Assembly: GCA_030705955.1 (NCBI GenBank)
Contig: JAUZPL010000017.1
Span: 1 to 64,000 of the forward strand
DNA from: Bacillota bacterium
GTDB lineage: Bacteria > Bacillota > Bacilli > Bacillales > Cytobacillaceae
Length of the DNA stretch: 64,000 nucleotides
Reading direction: 5' to 3'
A program made the position numbers and the translations under genes. Shown here in pieces: positions 18,843 to 29,567 of the stretch. The notes under the pieces were generated by a model. That model saw only the letters and a list, made by a program, of their open reading frames with translations. It was not told the DNA's origin and ran no database searches. Each line of letters starts with the position of its first letter. Positions within the stretch are counted from its first letter, which is position 1.

Positions 18843-18873
18843 ATAGACCCGGTAAATTACCGGGTCTATTTTT
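18843..18873 (+). terminator. clpX terminator
   Basis: ATAGACCCGGTAA and TTACCGGGTCTAT form a 13-bp stem followed by TTTTTG. Confidence 0.93.
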
Positions 18874-18902
18874 GTTTGGTCAACAGATTGTACTATTTTC
18901 TT

Positions 18903-18932
18903 GTTTATTCCCCCCAAGTGAGGGAAATACTG
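18903..18932 (+). promoter_or_regulatory. putative sigma-F promoter for lonB
   Basis: GGAAATACTG (18923-18932) matches the sigma-F -10 consensus GGnnAnAnTR at every fixed position. GTTTA (18903-18907) sits 15 bp upstream and differs from GYATA by one base. In B. subtilis lonB is expressed in the forespore under sigma-F, which supports the call. Confidence 0.7.
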
Positions 18933-18971
18933 AATGGTATCGACAGAGTATTTTTTTGAGGAGGGAATAAC

Positions 18972-20639
18972 ATGAGTTGGACGGGGATTGCCTTATTTAT
19001 ACAACTTTTCTTTGGAATAATAATCGGCCTGTATTTTTGGAACTTACTGAGAGGCCAGCGAACACAAAAGGTCTCAATTGATCGAGAGTCACGAAAAGAG
19101 ATGGAACAACTAAGAAAAATGAGATCGATATCATTAACAGAGCCTTTATCAGAGAAGGTTCGTCCATCAAGCTTTAAGGATATTGTAGGACAAGAGGATG
19201 GAATTAAAGCATTAAAAGCAGCATTATGTGGTCCAAATCCACAGCATGTCATTATCTATGGACCACCTGGGATAGGAAAAACTGCTGCCGCACGTTTAGT
19301 TTTAGAGGAAGCTAAAAAAAATATCAAGTCACCATTTACTGCTTCTTCTGTGTTTGTGGAATTGGATGCAACAACAGCAAGATTTGATGAAAGAGGAATT
19401 GCGGATCCTTTAATTGGTTCAGTCCATGACCCTATTTATCAAGGTGCTGGGGCAATGGGACAGGCTGGAATTCCTCAACCAAAGCAAGGGGCTGTTACAA
19501 ATGCCCATGGTGGAGTTCTTTTCATTGATGAAATCGGTGAGCTTCATCCCATCCAAATGAATAAACTTTTAAAAGTGTTAGAGGACAGAAAGGTATTTTT
19601 AGAAAGTGCTTATTATAATGAAGAAAATCCGCAAATTCCAACCCATATCCATGATATTTTTAAAAATGGGTTGCCAGCTGATTTTCGATTAATTGGGGCA
19701 ACAACTAGAACGCCAAATGAGATTCCACCAGCGATTCGTTCTCGTTGCATGGAAGTCTTTTTTAGAGAATTAACCGAAGAAGAGATTTACAGTATAGCTA
19801 AGAAATCAGCAGAAAAAGTAAGGCTTTCAATCAGTGATACTGGATTACATACGTTAGCCAATTATGCAAGGAATGGCCGTGAAGCCGTAAATATGATTCA
19901 AACAGCTGGGGGTTTAGCTATCACAGAAGACCGAACCTACATTAAGGATGAAGATATTGAATGGGTGATACATTCTAGTCAAATGTCGCCAAGAATGGAA
20001 AGGAAAATTAATGACACTTCCTGTATTGGACTTGTTAATGGTTTAGCAGTATATGGGCCAAATTCTGGTGCACTGCTAGAAATTGAGGTAACAGCAATTC
20101 CGACCAAAGAGAAAGGCTCGATTAATATTACTGGAATTGTTGATGAAGAAAGTATCGGAACTGGGGGAAAATCAGTAAGAAGAAAAAGCATGGCTCGTGG
20201 ATCCATTGAAAATGTGCTTACAGTGCTTAGGTCAATGGGCGTACCAGCAGATGAACATGATATCCACGTCAATTTTCCAGGCGGTATCCCAATTGATGGT
20301 CCTTCAGCCGGTATTGCTATGGCAACTGGTATATATTCGGCTATTTATAAAATTCCAGTTGACAATGAAATTGCCATGACAGGTGAGATTAGTATTCATG
20401 GAAATGTAAAGCCAATTGGAGGAGTTTACTCTAAAATAAAAGCAGCGAAAAAGGCTGGCGCTAAGAAAGTGATTATACCAGAGGAAAACCTTCAATCGAT
20501 TTTAAATGAGATTCAAGGAATTGAAATTGTTCCTGTCACCCATTTAGAGGAAGTTTTTGAATTAGCATTCGTTAAGGATTATTACAAAGATCAAATAGTA
20601 CCTGCTTCTATAGAACTATCAAAAAAAGAAACAATTTAA
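18972..20639 (+). CDS. lonB: forespore ATP-dependent protease LonB
   Basis: A membrane-linked Lon-type protease of spore formers, expressed in the forespore in B. subtilis. The 555-residue product has one N-terminal membrane segment (about 4-24) instead of the LAN substrate domain of LonA. An AAA+ module follows (GPPGIGKTA Walker A near 97; GGVLFIDEIGEL Walker B), then a C-terminal Ser-Lys protease domain with the catalytic serine in IDGPSAG and the lysine in the following GGVYSKIKAAKKAG region. The length is close to B. subtilis LonB. GAGGAGGG precedes ATG 18972. A sigma-F-like promoter lies upstream. Confidence 0.96.
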   Translation: MSWTGIALFIQLFFGIIIGLYFWNLLRGQRTQKVSIDRESRKEMEQLRKMRSISLTEPLSEKVRPSSFKDIVGQEDGIKALKAALCGPNPQHVIIYGPPGIGKTAAARLVLEEAKKNIKSPFTASSVFVELDATTARFDERGIADPLIGSVHDPIYQGAGAMGQAGIPQPKQGAVTNAHGGVLFIDEIGELHPIQMNKLLKVLEDRKVFLESAYYNEENPQIPTHIHDIFKNGLPADFRLIGATTRTPNEIPPAIRSRCMEVFFRELTEEEIYSIAKKSAEKVRLSISDTGLHTLANYARNGREAVNMIQTAGGLAITEDRTYIKDEDIEWVIHSSQMSPRMERKINDTSCIGLVNGLAVYGPNSGALLEIEVTAIPTKEKGSINITGIVDEESIGTGGKSVRRKSMARGSIENVLTVLRSMGVPADEHDIHVNFPGGIPIDGPSAGIAMATGIYSAIYKIPVDNEIAMTGEISIHGNVKPIGGVYSKIKAAKKAGAKKVIIPEENLQSILNEIQGIEIVPVTHLEEVFELAFVKDYYKDQIVPASIELSKKETI

Positions 20640-20643
20640 GTTC

Positions 20644-20690
20644 AAATAAACACTTTGGTTTAGAATAAACCAAAGTGTTTATTTTTTCTA
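20644..20690 (+). terminator. lonB terminator
   Basis: AATAAACACTTTGGTTTA and its complement form a long perfect stem with a 3-nt loop, followed by a T run. Confidence 0.93.
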
Positions 20691-20711
20691 AATGGGGAAA
20701 AGTAATGATAG

Positions 20712-20740
20712 TTGAAGTTCCTTGTACCTATATCTATAAT
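20712..20740 (+). promoter_or_regulatory. sigma-A promoter for lonA
   Basis: TTGAAG (20712-20717), 17-bp spacer, TATAAT (20735-20740), 79 bp upstream of the lonA start. Confidence 0.85.
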
Positions 20741-20818
20741 TAGACACTATCCGGCAAATGAGATAGAATTGTACAAAGAATATCGGAATACATGAATTGC
20801 ATTTGGAGGTGCAAGATT

Positions 20819-23146
20819 TTGGCAAATAAAAACGAATTAACCGTCCCGCTCCTGCCGCTTCGGGGATTGCTTGTATATCCAACTATGGTCCTACACCTAG
20901 ATGTCGGTCGGGAAAAGTCGGTTCAAGCGCTTGAAAAGGCAATGGTTGATGACCATTTAATATTTTTAACAACCCAAAAGGATATGGCAATTGATGATCC
21001 ATCTGAAGATGATTTATACGAAATGGGCACGTTAACAAAAGTCAAACAAATGCTAAAGTTACCTAATGGTACGATTAGAGTGTTAGTTGAAGGATTAAAA
21101 CGTGCGAAAGTCATTTCTTATGAAGAAGAAATGACCTATTATTTAGTAAATATTGAAACCTTTGAAGATCGGCTTTCAAAGGATGTTGAAGATGAAGCAT
21201 TAATGAGAACCATGCTTGAGTATTTCGAGCAATACATAAAATTATCTAAGAAAATATCTGCAGAAACTTATTCCTCTGTCGCCGATATTGAAGAGCCTGG
21301 CAGAATGGCGGATATCATTTCATCCCATTTACCATTAAAGCAAAAAGAAAAACAAGAGATTCTTGAAATGATTGATGTTAAAGAAAGAATGAATCATGTA
21401 ATCGATATTATTCATAATGAAAGAGAAGTTCTTAATCTAGAAAAGAAAATTGGCCAGCGTGTAAAACGCTCAATGGAGAGAACCCAAAAGGAGTATTACC
21501 TTCGTGAGCAAATGAAGGCGATTCAGAAAGAGCTAGGGGATAAGGAAGGGAAAACTGGCGAAATTTCTGAGCTGACAGAAAAGATTGAGCAAGCAGGCAT
21601 GCCAGAACATGTGAAACAAACTGCTTTTAAAGAATTAGACCGTTACGAGAAAATCCCATCGAGTTCTGCTGAAAGTGCTGTTATTAGAAATTATATTGAA
21701 TGGTTATTAAGTCTCCCTTGGTATAAGAAAACAGAAGATGATTTAGATATCCATCGTGCTGAAAGAATTCTTAACAAAGAACATTTTGGTCTCGAGAAGG
21801 TGAAAGAACGTGTATTGGAATATTTAGCTGTTCAGAAGCTAACCAATTCTTTAAAAGGGCCTATACTTTGCCTTGCAGGACCTCCAGGAGTAGGAAAAAC
21901 AAGCCTTGCCCGTTCGATTGCAACATCTTTAAACCGTAACTTTGTTCGTGTTTCACTTGGCGGGGTACGTGACGAATCTGAAGTACGCGGCCACAGAAGA
22001 ACATATGTTGGAGCGATGCCTGGTCGAATTATTCAAGGAATGAAAAAGGCTGGGACTGTAAATCCGGTATTTTTATTGGATGAAATAGATAAAATGTCAA
22101 ATGACTTCCGTGGTGACCCTTCATCCGCTATGCTTGAAGTGTTGGACCCTGAGCAAAACTTTAGTTTTAGCGATCATTATATTGAAGAACCATACGATTT
22201 ATCAAAAGTTATGTTTATTGCTACAGCAAATAATTTATCCACAGTGCCAGGACCATTACTGGATCGAATGGAAATTATCACGATTGCTGGCTATACTGAA
22301 TTAGAGAAGGTTCATATCACAAGAGATCATCTTCTTCCAAAGCAAATAAAAGAGCATGGTTTATCAAAAGGAATTCTTCAAGTCCGTGATGATGCCATTC
22401 TTAAAATAGTTCGATACTATACTCGTGAGGCTGGAGTTCGTGGTATGGAGAGGCAAATGGCCACCATTTGCAGAAAAACAGCAAAAATTATTGTTTCAGG
22501 CGAGAAAAAACGTGTTGTTATCACAGAGAAGAATTTAGAAGAGTTTTTAGGAAAGCCACGGTTCCATTATGGCCAAGCAGAGTCTGAGGATCAAGTTGGT
22601 GTAGCAACAGGCTTGGCATATACGACCGTGGGCGGAGATACTCTGCAAATTGAGGTTTCTCTTTCACCTGGAAAAGGTAAACTTGTCTTAACAGGTAAAC
22701 TTGGTGATGTAATGAAGGAATCTGCACAAGCAGCTTTTAGTTATGTTCGCTCAAAAACGAAGGAACTTGGAATTGAAGAGGATTTTCATGAAAAATATGA
22801 TATCCATATTCATGTTCCTGAAGGCGCTGTTCCAAAGGATGGGCCTTCAGCTGGAATTACAATTGCAACAGCACTTGTATCTGCCTTGTCTGGGAAGCCA
22901 ATTAGAAAAGAGGTTGGAATGACAGGGGAAATTACTCTTCGCGGACGGGTTTTACCAATTGGGGGATTAAAAGAGAAAACATTAAGTGCACATAGGGCGG
23001 GCTTAACAAAAGTTATTTTACCGAAGGATAATGAAAAGGACATAGACGATATACCAGAAAGTGTAAGAAAAGACTTAAGCTTTGTCCTTGTGTCCCATGT
23101 TGACGAAGTGTTGAAACACGCACTTAATGATGGAGGGACAGAATGA
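20819..23146 (+). CDS. lonA: ATP-dependent protease La (LonA)
   Basis: A cytoplasmic AAA+ serine protease that degrades misfolded and regulatory proteins. The 775-residue product has the N-terminal LAN domain ([22 protein letters not shown]), a coiled-coil linker ([25 protein letters not shown]), Walker A GPPGVGKT, Walker [11 protein letters not shown], and the protease domain with Ser in PKDGPSAG and Lys in [14 protein letters not shown]. The frame extends to ATG 20792, but GGAGGTG at 20805-20811 is 7 nt before TTG 20819, and the latter gives the family-typical start. The stop overlaps engB by 4 nt. Confidence 0.96.
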   Translation: MANKNELTVPLLPLRGLLVYPTMVLHLDVGREKSVQALEKAMVDDHLIFLTTQKDMAIDDPSEDDLYEMGTLTKVKQMLKLPNGTIRVLVEGLKRAKVISYEEEMTYYLVNIETFEDRLSKDVEDEALMRTMLEYFEQYIKLSKKISAETYSSVADIEEPGRMADIISSHLPLKQKEKQEILEMIDVKERMNHVIDIIHNEREVLNLEKKIGQRVKRSMERTQKEYYLREQMKAIQKELGDKEGKTGEISELTEKIEQAGMPEHVKQTAFKELDRYEKIPSSSAESAVIRNYIEWLLSLPWYKKTEDDLDIHRAERILNKEHFGLEKVKERVLEYLAVQKLTNSLKGPILCLAGPPGVGKTSLARSIATSLNRNFVRVSLGGVRDESEVRGHRRTYVGAMPGRIIQGMKKAGTVNPVFLLDEIDKMSNDFRGDPSSAMLEVLDPEQNFSFSDHYIEEPYDLSKVMFIATANNLSTVPGPLLDRMEIITIAGYTELEKVHITRDHLLPKQIKEHGLSKGILQVRDDAILKIVRYYTREAGVRGMERQMATICRKTAKIIVSGEKKRVVITEKNLEEFLGKPRFHYGQAESEDQVGVATGLAYTTVGGDTLQIEVSLSPGKGKLVLTGKLGDVMKESAQAAFSYVRSKTKELGIEEDFHEKYDIHIHVPEGAVPKDGPSAGITIATALVSALSGKPIRKEVGMTGEITLRGRVLPIGGLKEKTLSAHRAGLTKVILPKDNEKDIDDIPESVRKDLSFVLVSHVDEVLKHALNDGGTE

Positions 23147-23724
23147 AGGTAACAAGTTCAGAAATTGTAATTAGTGCGGTAAAGCCGGAACAGTATCCAC
23201 CGTCAGATTTACCAGAGTTTGCACTTGCCGGAAGATCAAATGTGGGAAAATCATCTTTTATAAATAAAATGCTGAATCGAAAAGGTCTAGCAAGGATTTC
23301 ATCAAAACCTGGTAAAACCCAGACATTAAATTTTTATCTGATCAATGAAGTTCTTCATTTTGTTGATGTCCCTGGCTATGGGTATGCAAAGGTTTCCAAA
23401 AAGGAACGAGAAGCATGGGGTAAAATGATTGAAACCTATTTTATGACAAGAGAGCAATTAAAAGCGGCGGTGTTAATTGTAGATTTGCGCCATCCTCCAA
23501 CAGAAGATGATTTCATGATGTATGGATTCTTAAAGCATTATGAAATTCCTTGTATGGTTATAGCGACAAAGGCTGATAAAATCCCAAAGGGAAAATGGCA
23601 AAAGCATTTAAAAGTAACGAAAGAAACATTAAATCTTGATCCAAATGATCACATTGTTTTATTTTCTTCAGAAACTGGAGAAGGAAAAGATAAAGCATGG
23701 AGCATACTAAAAAGTTATATGTAA
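23143..23724 (+). CDS. engB: ribosome biogenesis GTP-binding protein EngB (YsxC)
   Basis: An essential small GTPase (known as YsxC, YihA or EngB) needed for late assembly of the large ribosomal subunit. The 193-residue protein has G1 [11 protein letters not shown]2 around [12 protein letters not shown]3 [11 protein letters not shown]4 ATKADK and G5 FSSETGEG. Its ATG overlaps the lonA stop (ATGA), so translation is coupled, as in B. subtilis lonA-ysxC. GGAGGGA is upstream inside lonA. Confidence 0.96.
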   Translation: MKVTSSEIVISAVKPEQYPPSDLPEFALAGRSNVGKSSFINKMLNRKGLARISSKPGKTQTLNFYLINEVLHFVDVPGYGYAKVSKKEREAWGKMIETYFMTREQLKAAVLIVDLRHPPTEDDFMMYGFLKHYEIPCMVIATKADKIPKGKWQKHLKVTKETLNLDPNDHIVLFSSETGEGKDKAWSILKSYM

Positions 23725-23795
23725 AGAAAACTTGGCTAGCGCAAAGTGAAGTGCAGGCAATTTCCTAGTTGCCCTTATACCTTCTTATTAACTAA
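23722..23795. repeat. dispersed multi-hairpin element, copy C (truncated)
   Basis: It begins at the engB stop codon with TAAAGAAAACTTGGCTAGCGC and keeps the CCTAGTTGCCCTTAT motif, like the copies at 3750 and 54573. The distal TCAGAATTTAT hairpin is missing, and a terminator follows instead. Confidence 0.7.
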
Positions 23796-23797
23796 AA

Positions 23798-23834
23798 AAG
23801 TAACGCTTAGCAAAAAGGCTAAGCGTTACTTTTT
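23798..23834. terminator. bidirectional terminator between engB and the reverse-strand membrane protein
   Basis: AGTAACGCTTAGC and GCTAAGCGTTACT form a 13-bp stem flanked by A-rich and T-rich tracts. The stop codon of the reverse-strand gene lies within the stem. Confidence 0.9.
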
Positions 23835-24314
23835 TTTTCTTATAAAAAGGGAATATACCCCAACCGCAATTAAGATAATGGGCCAAAACTTCCATGCGAG
23901 TGAAACACCGTTCTCAAGTAAACCAAGATAAGTTGCAATTTTATTATAAAATAACGATAAAAGGGCTAATATAAGGAAAAGAATTCCTTGGAATAAACCA
24001 TTTCGTGTTTTTTGATATCGAAGGAAAAAACCTATTGCAATAATGAAAATAAATGCGCCTATTTGATTAGGCCATATAGCTAAATGTCCAACAACGTGAA
24101 AATGAACGCCAAATCCAAGTAAGATAACCCCAGGAAGAATAGCTTCATAGTCCTTTCCTATGTATCCCTGACATAAAAAAGCGATACCAACAATAATAAG
24201 TAGAGTTGGCCATGTGTAAAACTGTTGAAAAATTGTCACATTTGACTGCTGTAAAAAAAAGTAGGCTCCAAAACCGATTAATATTATTCCTGGGAAGATT
24301 CGTTGATTTTTCAT
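23826..24314 (-). CDS. LiaI/LiaF-like transmembrane-region protein
   Basis: A 162-residue integral membrane protein with about five to six hydrophobic segments covering nearly its whole length and a basic tail RKKK. It has two related blocks, FPGIILIGFGAYFFLQ and LPGVILLGFGVHFHVV, each a predicted hairpin of membrane helices, as in LiaI-LiaF-like (DUF5668) proteins. Its role is unknown; related modules occur in cell-envelope stress proteins, but no sensor or regulator genes lie beside it. ATG 24314 follows GGAAGGG on the reverse strand. It is divergent from hemA. Confidence 0.75.
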   Translation of the reverse strand: MKNQRIFPGIILIGFGAYFFLQQSNVTIFQQFYTWPTLLIIVGIAFLCQGYIGKDYEAILPGVILLGFGVHFHVVGHLAIWPNQIGAFIFIIAIGFFLRYQKTRNGLFQGILFLILALLSLFYNKIATYLGLLENGVSLAWKFWPIILIAVGVYSLFIRKKK

Positions 24315-24481
24315 AAAACACCCTTCCAGTAAGGTTCACTTGAATATAAATTAAAACTTTGCTACTGTACTATAGTAAGTAAATGTCGATTTTTGCATAA
24401 TACAACCATTATTATTTTACTATATTACCACATTGTTTCGTTTTCTGTTCACATTTTTTGGGCAAAAAACAAAATATGTCA

Positions 24482-24490
24482 TGATATAAT
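24482..24490 (+). promoter_or_regulatory. extended -10 promoter for the hem operon
   Basis: TGATATAAT (24482-24490) is an exact TGnTATAAT extended -10. The -35 at the expected position (near 24462) is poor. It lies 47 bp upstream of the hemA start. Confidence 0.6.
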
Positions 24491-24536
24491 CAGACTAGTT
24501 AATTTTGTTTATTCATTATTTGGGGGTGTCTTTATA

Positions 24537-25883
24537 ATGCATATTTTAGTGATCGGCCTTAACTACGAAACTGCCCCTGTTGAAATTCGTGAGCGGCTGA
24601 CATTTAATGAAACCGATCTTTCCAAGGCAATAAAGATTTTAAAAGATAAAAAAAGTGTACTTGAAAATATCATTTTATCTACTTGTAATCGAACGGAAAT
24701 CTATGCAGTTGTTGATCAACTACATACTGGCCGCTACTATATTAAGGAGTTTCTTTCTGAATGGTTTGGAATGAAACAAGATGATTTTACTCCTTATTTA
24801 TATTATCGAGAAGAAGATTCCGCTATCGAGCATTTATTTAAGGTATCTTGTGGCTTAAATTCCATGATTTTAGGAGAAACTCAAATACTTGGCCAGGTTC
24901 GTTCAAGTTTCTTGCTCGGGCAGCAAGAAGAAACAACGGGATCAGTATTTAATCATCTTTTTAAGCAGGCCATTACAGTAGCAAAGCGTGGTCATTCTGA
25001 AACTGACATTGGCGCTAACGCTGTTTCGGTCAGCTATGCAGCAGTGGAACTTGCTAAAAAGATTTTCGGGACAATTGAAAATAAGCATGTCCTTATTTTG
25101 GGTGCAGGTAAAATGGGTGAACTTGCTGCACAGAACCTTCATGGAAGTGGAGTAAGAAAAGTAACGGTCATTAATCGGACGTATGAAAAAGCGGTAGTGT
25201 TAGCCGATCGTTTCGGTGGTGATGCGAAGAATCTTGATCAGCTTCAGGAATCTCTTATCGATACTGATATTTTAATAAGTTCAACTGGTGCGAAGGATTT
25301 TGTCATCACAAAAGAAATGATGGGAAAGGTAGAAAAGTTGCGGAAGGGCAAGCCATTATTTATGGTTGATATTGCTGTTCCACGCGATTTAGACCCAAAA
25401 ATTGCTGAACTTGAAAATATTTTTTTATATGATATCGATGATTTAGAAGGAATTGTAGAGGCAAATCTTCAAGAACGTAAGGTAGCAGCCGAAAAAATTA
25501 TGCTTATGGTCGAAAAAGAAATAGTTGAATTTAAACAATGGTTGGGCACACTTGGTGTAGTCCCAGTTATCTCTGCATTAAGAGAGAAAGCACTGGCGAT
25601 TCAAGCTGAAACAATGGAGAGCATAGAAAGAAAGCTTCCCACTCTATCAGACCACGATAAAAAAGTTTTAAATAAACATACTAAAAGTATTATTAATCAG
25701 CTCTTAAAGGATCCTATTTTACAAGCAAAGGAATTAGCTGCTAGTCCTGATGCTGACAATGCATTGGATTTATTTATTAAGATTTTTAATCTTGAAGAGC
25801 ATGTTGATGTCGAACGACAATCGAAAGCGGCTGAATCCAAAAAAGTAATGGTTCATACACATCAAGCTTCCTTTCAGTCTTAA
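24537..25883 (+). CDS. hemA: glutamyl-tRNA reductase
   Basis: The first committed enzyme of C5-pathway tetrapyrrole synthesis. It reduces glutamyl-tRNA(Glu) to glutamate-1-semialdehyde with NADPH. The 448-residue protein has the catalytic Cys50 in STCNRTE, the [16 protein letters not shown] substrate-binding stretch, a Rossmann NADPH domain ([16 protein letters not shown]) and a C-terminal dimerisation helix. The open frame extends to 24393, but ATG 24537 follows GGGGGTG at proper spacing and gives [19 protein letters not shown], the family N terminus. It starts the operon hemAXCDBL. Confidence 0.97.
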   Translation: MHILVIGLNYETAPVEIRERLTFNETDLSKAIKILKDKKSVLENIILSTCNRTEIYAVVDQLHTGRYYIKEFLSEWFGMKQDDFTPYLYYREEDSAIEHLFKVSCGLNSMILGETQILGQVRSSFLLGQQEETTGSVFNHLFKQAITVAKRGHSETDIGANAVSVSYAAVELAKKIFGTIENKHVLILGAGKMGELAAQNLHGSGVRKVTVINRTYEKAVVLADRFGGDAKNLDQLQESLIDTDILISSTGAKDFVITKEMMGKVEKLRKGKPLFMVDIAVPRDLDPKIAELENIFLYDIDDLEGIVEANLQERKVAAEKIMLMVEKEIVEFKQWLGTLGVVPVISALREKALAIQAETMESIERKLPTLSDHDKKVLNKHTKSIINQLLKDPILQAKELAASPDADNALDLFIKIFNLEEHVDVERQSKAAESKKVMVHTHQASFQS

Positions 25884-25895
25884 GAGGGTATGTCT

Positions 25896-26729
25896 ATGAT
25901 TGACATTCATATTACTCGACTTCATGAATTTACTGTTTTGCTGTATGCCGTTAGCGTACTTTTATACTTTTTTGATTTCATTTACCATAACCGGAAGGCA
26001 AACCGAGTTGCCTTCTGGTTACTTGCATTTGTATGGGTTTTACAAACAACTTTTTTGTTTTTATATATGGAGAAAACAGGAAGGTTTCCTGTCTTAACTA
26101 TTTTTGAAGGCCTTTATTTCTATGCCTGGGTGTTAATTACCCTCTCACTAGGGATCAATCGTTTGCTAAGGGTGGACTTCATTGTCTTCTTTACCAATAT
26201 ACTAGGGTTTATTGTAATGGCTATTCATACCTTTGCACCTGTACAATATCAATCAAAAATAATTGGAGAAAAGCTAGTATCTGAACTTCTTTTAATCCAT
26301 ATTACAATGGCTATTCTTTCTTACGGGGCATTTTCTCTCTCTTTTGTATTTTCGTTACTGTATCTCATACAATACGATTTATTAAAGAGAAAAAAATGGG
26401 GAAAACGGCTGTTACGCCTGGCAGATTTAAATAAACTTGAATTCTTATCCTTTGTCCTAGCTGTTGTAGGTGTCCCAATGTTAATGCTCAGCCTTATTTT
26501 AGGATTACAGTGGGCATTTCTTAAGGTTCCCGGAATGCCTTGGTATGATATGAAGGTAATTGGCTCCTTTATTGTTTTGGCAGCATATAGCATTTATCTA
26601 TATTTGCGAATTGGAAGAAATTTATCTGGCAAATCATTAGCCCTTTGGAATGTCGCATCCTTTTTAATTGTTTTAATAAACTTTTTCCTTTTTGGAAAAC
26701 TATCATCTTTTCATTTTTGGTATTCATAG
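25896..26729 (+). CDS. hemX: HemX, CcsA-like membrane protein of the heme operon
   Basis: An integral membrane protein of 277 residues with about eight hydrophobic segments, belonging to the CcsA/ResC-like cytochrome c assembly family. In B. subtilis HemX lowers the amount of HemA protein. Conserved features are FEGLYFYAWVL and the histidine motifs IHTFAPVQYQ and LIHITMAILSYGAF. GAGGG at 25884-25888 is 1 nt from ATG 25890 but 7 nt from ATG 25896, so the latter is chosen. It lies 12 bp after hemA in the operon. Confidence 0.93.
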   Translation: MIDIHITRLHEFTVLLYAVSVLLYFFDFIYHNRKANRVAFWLLAFVWVLQTTFLFLYMEKTGRFPVLTIFEGLYFYAWVLITLSLGINRLLRVDFIVFFTNILGFIVMAIHTFAPVQYQSKIIGEKLVSELLLIHITMAILSYGAFSLSFVFSLLYLIQYDLLKRKKWGKRLLRLADLNKLEFLSFVLAVVGVPMLMLSLILGLQWAFLKVPGMPWYDMKVIGSFIVLAAYSIYLYLRIGRNLSGKSLALWNVASFLIVLINFFLFGKLSSFHFWYS

Positions 26730-26791
26730 AAGAAATTTCTATCAGTAAGACCATAGTTTAATTGATAAATTAGGGATAACAGGAGGCTGTC

Positions 26792-27727
26792 ATGCGAAAA
26801 ATTATTGTTGGCTCTAGACGTAGCAAATTGGCATTAACACAAACAAATTGGGTGATTGAACAGCTGAAGAAATTAGGCGGCGCTTTTGAATTTGAAGTAA
26901 AGGAAATTGTAACAAAAGGTGACAGGATTCAGGATGTCACCTTATCAAAAGTTGGCGGCAAAGGTTTGTTTGTAAAGGAAATTGAACAAGCAATGCTAAA
27001 TAAAGAAATTGATATGGCTGTTCATAGTATGAAAGACATGCCAGCTGTTTTACCAGAGGGCTTAACAATTGGTTGTGTTCCATTTAGGGAAGACCATCGT
27101 GATGCACTAATTTCAAAAGGGCATGTTTCTTTGAAAGAATTAAAGCAAGGGGCAGTGATTGGAACCAGCAGCCTTCGACGCAGCTCGCAGCTCCTTGTAG
27201 AACGACCAGATTTAGAGATTAAGTGGATTCGCGGAAATGTTGACACTAGACTAAGTAAATTAGAAGAAAATGAATATGATGCTATTATTTTGGCGGCAGC
27301 TGGGTTATCACGCCTTGGCTGGGCAAAGGATGTTGTATCTGAATTCATTGATGCTGATATTTGTATTCCGGCTGTGGGACAAGGCGCATTGTCAATTGAA
27401 TGCCGTGAAGATGATGAAAAGCTATTAGAGCTGTTCGAAAAATTCACATGTAAGAAAACTGAAAAGGCCGTACGTGCTGAACGTGCTTTTCTCAAAAAAA
27501 TGGAGGGAGGCTGTCAAGTTCCTATTGCCGGTTTCGCCGAAGTGGATGAAGATGGTCAAGTAGTATTAAAGGTATTAGTTGCTTCTCCGGATGGTAAAGA
27601 GGTATACAAGGAGGAAGTAAAAGGTCAAAATCCTGAAGAATTAGGGGTAATGGCAGCAGACCTTTTAATTCAAAAAGGAGCCAAAGATCTTATTGACCGT
27701 GTGAAAGAGGAGCTCGAGTCGAAATGA
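26792..27727 (+). CDS. hemC: hydroxymethylbilane synthase (porphobilinogen deaminase)
   Basis: It polymerises four porphobilinogen molecules into hydroxymethylbilane on a dipyrromethane cofactor. The 311-residue protein has the substrate-binding [19 protein letters not shown] (catalytic Asp) and [11 protein letters not shown] motifs. The cofactor-attachment residue is Cys241 in [15 protein letters not shown] precedes ATG 26792. The stop overlaps hemD by 4 nt. Confidence 0.97.
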   Translation: MRKIIVGSRRSKLALTQTNWVIEQLKKLGGAFEFEVKEIVTKGDRIQDVTLSKVGGKGLFVKEIEQAMLNKEIDMAVHSMKDMPAVLPEGLTIGCVPFREDHRDALISKGHVSLKELKQGAVIGTSSLRRSSQLLVERPDLEIKWIRGNVDTRLSKLEENEYDAIILAAAGLSRLGWAKDVVSEFIDADICIPAVGQGALSIECREDDEKLLELFEKFTCKKTEKAVRAERAFLKKMEGGCQVPIAGFAEVDEDGQVVLKVLVASPDGKEVYKEEVKGQNPEELGVMAADLLIQKGAKDLIDRVKEELESK

Positions 27728-28512
27728 TAGAATTCTCCCCTCTCTGTGGTAAAAAGATTCTTGTCCCAAGGGGAGAAAAGGAAGCACAATCGTTTTCACA
27801 GCTCATAGAAAAGTATAGAGGGATTCCAATTGAAATCCCTCTTATTGCCTTTCGTCCCAAAAGAATGGATGCACAATTAGAAGAATGCTTAAACCTCATC
27901 CAAATGTATGACTGGATTATTTTCACAAGTAAAGTGACAGTGGAAACCCTTTTTTCATTTATTGACATGGAGGCATTATTTCCGACAACAAAAATCGCTG
28001 TAATTGGAAAGAAAACAGAAAAAGTGCTTCAGGAGATGGGTCTTGAAGTTGCATTCTCTCCAACCAAATACGTTGCTGAGACTTTTGTAGAGGAATTTTT
28101 GCCATATGTTGAAAAAGGAATGAAGGTTTTTATTCCAAAAGGGAATCTTGCACGAGAATATATTGGTGATTGCTTAAAAAGTGGTGGAGCAGAGGTTAAC
28201 GAAGCTGTTGTGTATGAAACCTATATGCCTGAGGAAAGCAAAACAAAGCTTGCAAATATGATGGCAAAAAGGGAATTGGATATATTAATGTTTACAAGTC
28301 CATCTACAGTTGACCATTTTATGAGCGTCATCAAGGATTTAGGGCTTGAATCTAGTTTACAAAGCTGTTTGATTAGCTGTATTGGTCCCGTTACGGAAAA
28401 TAAAATAAAATCGTACGGATTAACAGTGCATGCCGCACCGTTAGTGTATACTGTTGAAGAAATGATTAAAAGTATGAGTACATATCTATTGGAAAATGCA
28501 GGAGGTAATTGA
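27724..28512 (+). CDS. hemD: uroporphyrinogen-III synthase
   Basis: It cyclises hydroxymethylbilane with inversion of ring D to give uroporphyrinogen III. The family is poorly conserved, but the 262-residue length, two-lobe alpha/beta pattern, the motifs [10 protein letters not shown] near the N terminus and [11 protein letters not shown] and [16 protein letters not shown] toward the C terminus, and the position between hemC and hemB all agree. Its ATG overlaps the hemC stop (ATGA), and hemB begins 1 nt after its stop, so all three are coupled. Confidence 0.94.
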   Translation: MIEFSPLCGKKILVPRGEKEAQSFSQLIEKYRGIPIEIPLIAFRPKRMDAQLEECLNLIQMYDWIIFTSKVTVETLFSFIDMEALFPTTKIAVIGKKTEKVLQEMGLEVAFSPTKYVAETFVEEFLPYVEKGMKVFIPKGNLAREYIGDCLKSGGAEVNEAVVYETYMPEESKTKLANMMAKRELDILMFTSPSTVDHFMSVIKDLGLESSLQSCLISCIGPVTENKIKSYGLTVHAAPLVYTVEEMIKSMSTYLLENAGGN

Positions 28513-28513
28513 A

Positions 28514-29491
28514 ATGGAATTACAATTTACACGACACCGCCGTTTGCGTACAAGCGCTAGTATGCGCGCTTTGGTAAGAGAAAATCATTTAAAGGCAGAA
28601 GACTTTATTTACCCTCTTTTCATTGTTGAAGGGGAAAATATCCAAAATGAAGTTTCTTCTATGCCAGGAGTATTTCAAATTTCAATGGACCATCTTGAAA
28701 ATGAAATGCAGGAAATTGTTTCACTTGGAATTAAGTCCGTTATTTTATTTGGGGTTCCGCAAACAAAGGATGAATGCGGACAAGGTGCCTATCATGATCA
28801 CGGAATTGTTCAGGTTGCTACCCGTTTTATAAAAGAGAAGTTTCCTGAGATTATTGTAGTTGCAGATACTTGCTTATGTGAATATACAAGTCATGGCCAC
28901 TGTGGAGTAGTTGAAGGAGATAAGGTTCTAAATGATGAATCCTTGGAATTGCTTGTGAAAACTGCAGTTAGCCAGGCTCAAGCTGGAGCTGATATTATTG
29001 CTCCTTCAAATATGATGGATGGATTTGTTGCTGCGATTCGCTCAGGACTTGATGAAGCAGGATTTATCGATGTTCCAATTATGTCTTATGCAGTAAAATA
29101 TTCTTCAGCCTTTTACGGACCTTTCCGTGATGCAGCCGATAGTACCCCACAATTTGGGGATCGTAAAACCTATCAAATGGATCCTGCAAACCGTCTAGAA
29201 GCATTGCGTGAAGCAGAATCAGATGTAGAAGAAGGTGCAGACTTTTTAATTGTAAAACCGGGTATGCCCTATCTTGATATTGTTCGCGATGTAAAAAATA
29301 ACTTTAAATTACCTGTTGTTGTTTACAATGTAAGCGGGGAATATTCCATGATCAAAGCGGCAGCTATTAATGGCTGGATTGATGAAAAGAAAACTGTTTT
29401 AGAGTTGCTTATTGGTATGAAGCGTGCAGGTGCAGACCTTATTATTACTTATTTTGCAAAAGACGCAGTTCGTTGGTTAGCGGAAGAATAG
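28514..29491 (+). CDS. hemB: porphobilinogen synthase (delta-aminolevulinic acid dehydratase)
   Basis: It condenses two 5-aminolevulinate molecules to porphobilinogen. The 325-residue protein has a metal-binding cysteine cluster [14 protein letters not shown] (zinc-type enzyme), and two active-site lysines in [18 protein letters not shown] and [11 protein letters not shown]. The frame extends to 28496, but GGAGG at 28501-28505 is 8 nt before ATG 28514, and the [13 protein letters not shown] start is typical. It is within hemAXCDBL. Confidence 0.97.
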   Translation: MELQFTRHRRLRTSASMRALVRENHLKAEDFIYPLFIVEGENIQNEVSSMPGVFQISMDHLENEMQEIVSLGIKSVILFGVPQTKDECGQGAYHDHGIVQVATRFIKEKFPEIIVVADTCLCEYTSHGHCGVVEGDKVLNDESLELLVKTAVSQAQAGADIIAPSNMMDGFVAAIRSGLDEAGFIDVPIMSYAVKYSSAFYGPFRDAADSTPQFGDRKTYQMDPANRLEALREAESDVEEGADFLIVKPGMPYLDIVRDVKNNFKLPVVVYNVSGEYSMIKAAAINGWIDEKKTVLELLIGMKRAGADLIITYFAKDAVRWLAEE

Positions 29492-29567
29492 AAAAGCTGA
29501 AAAGAATATCGGTTTTTAAAATATCCTGTTTAAAAGTCCATTTCTAAATTGAAAAGAGGGAATTCTT

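Noticed and set aside
24395-24440. PerR box upstream of hemA
   Set aside because: ATAAT/ATTAT half-sites occur, but their spacing does not fit the 7-1-7 PerR consensus.
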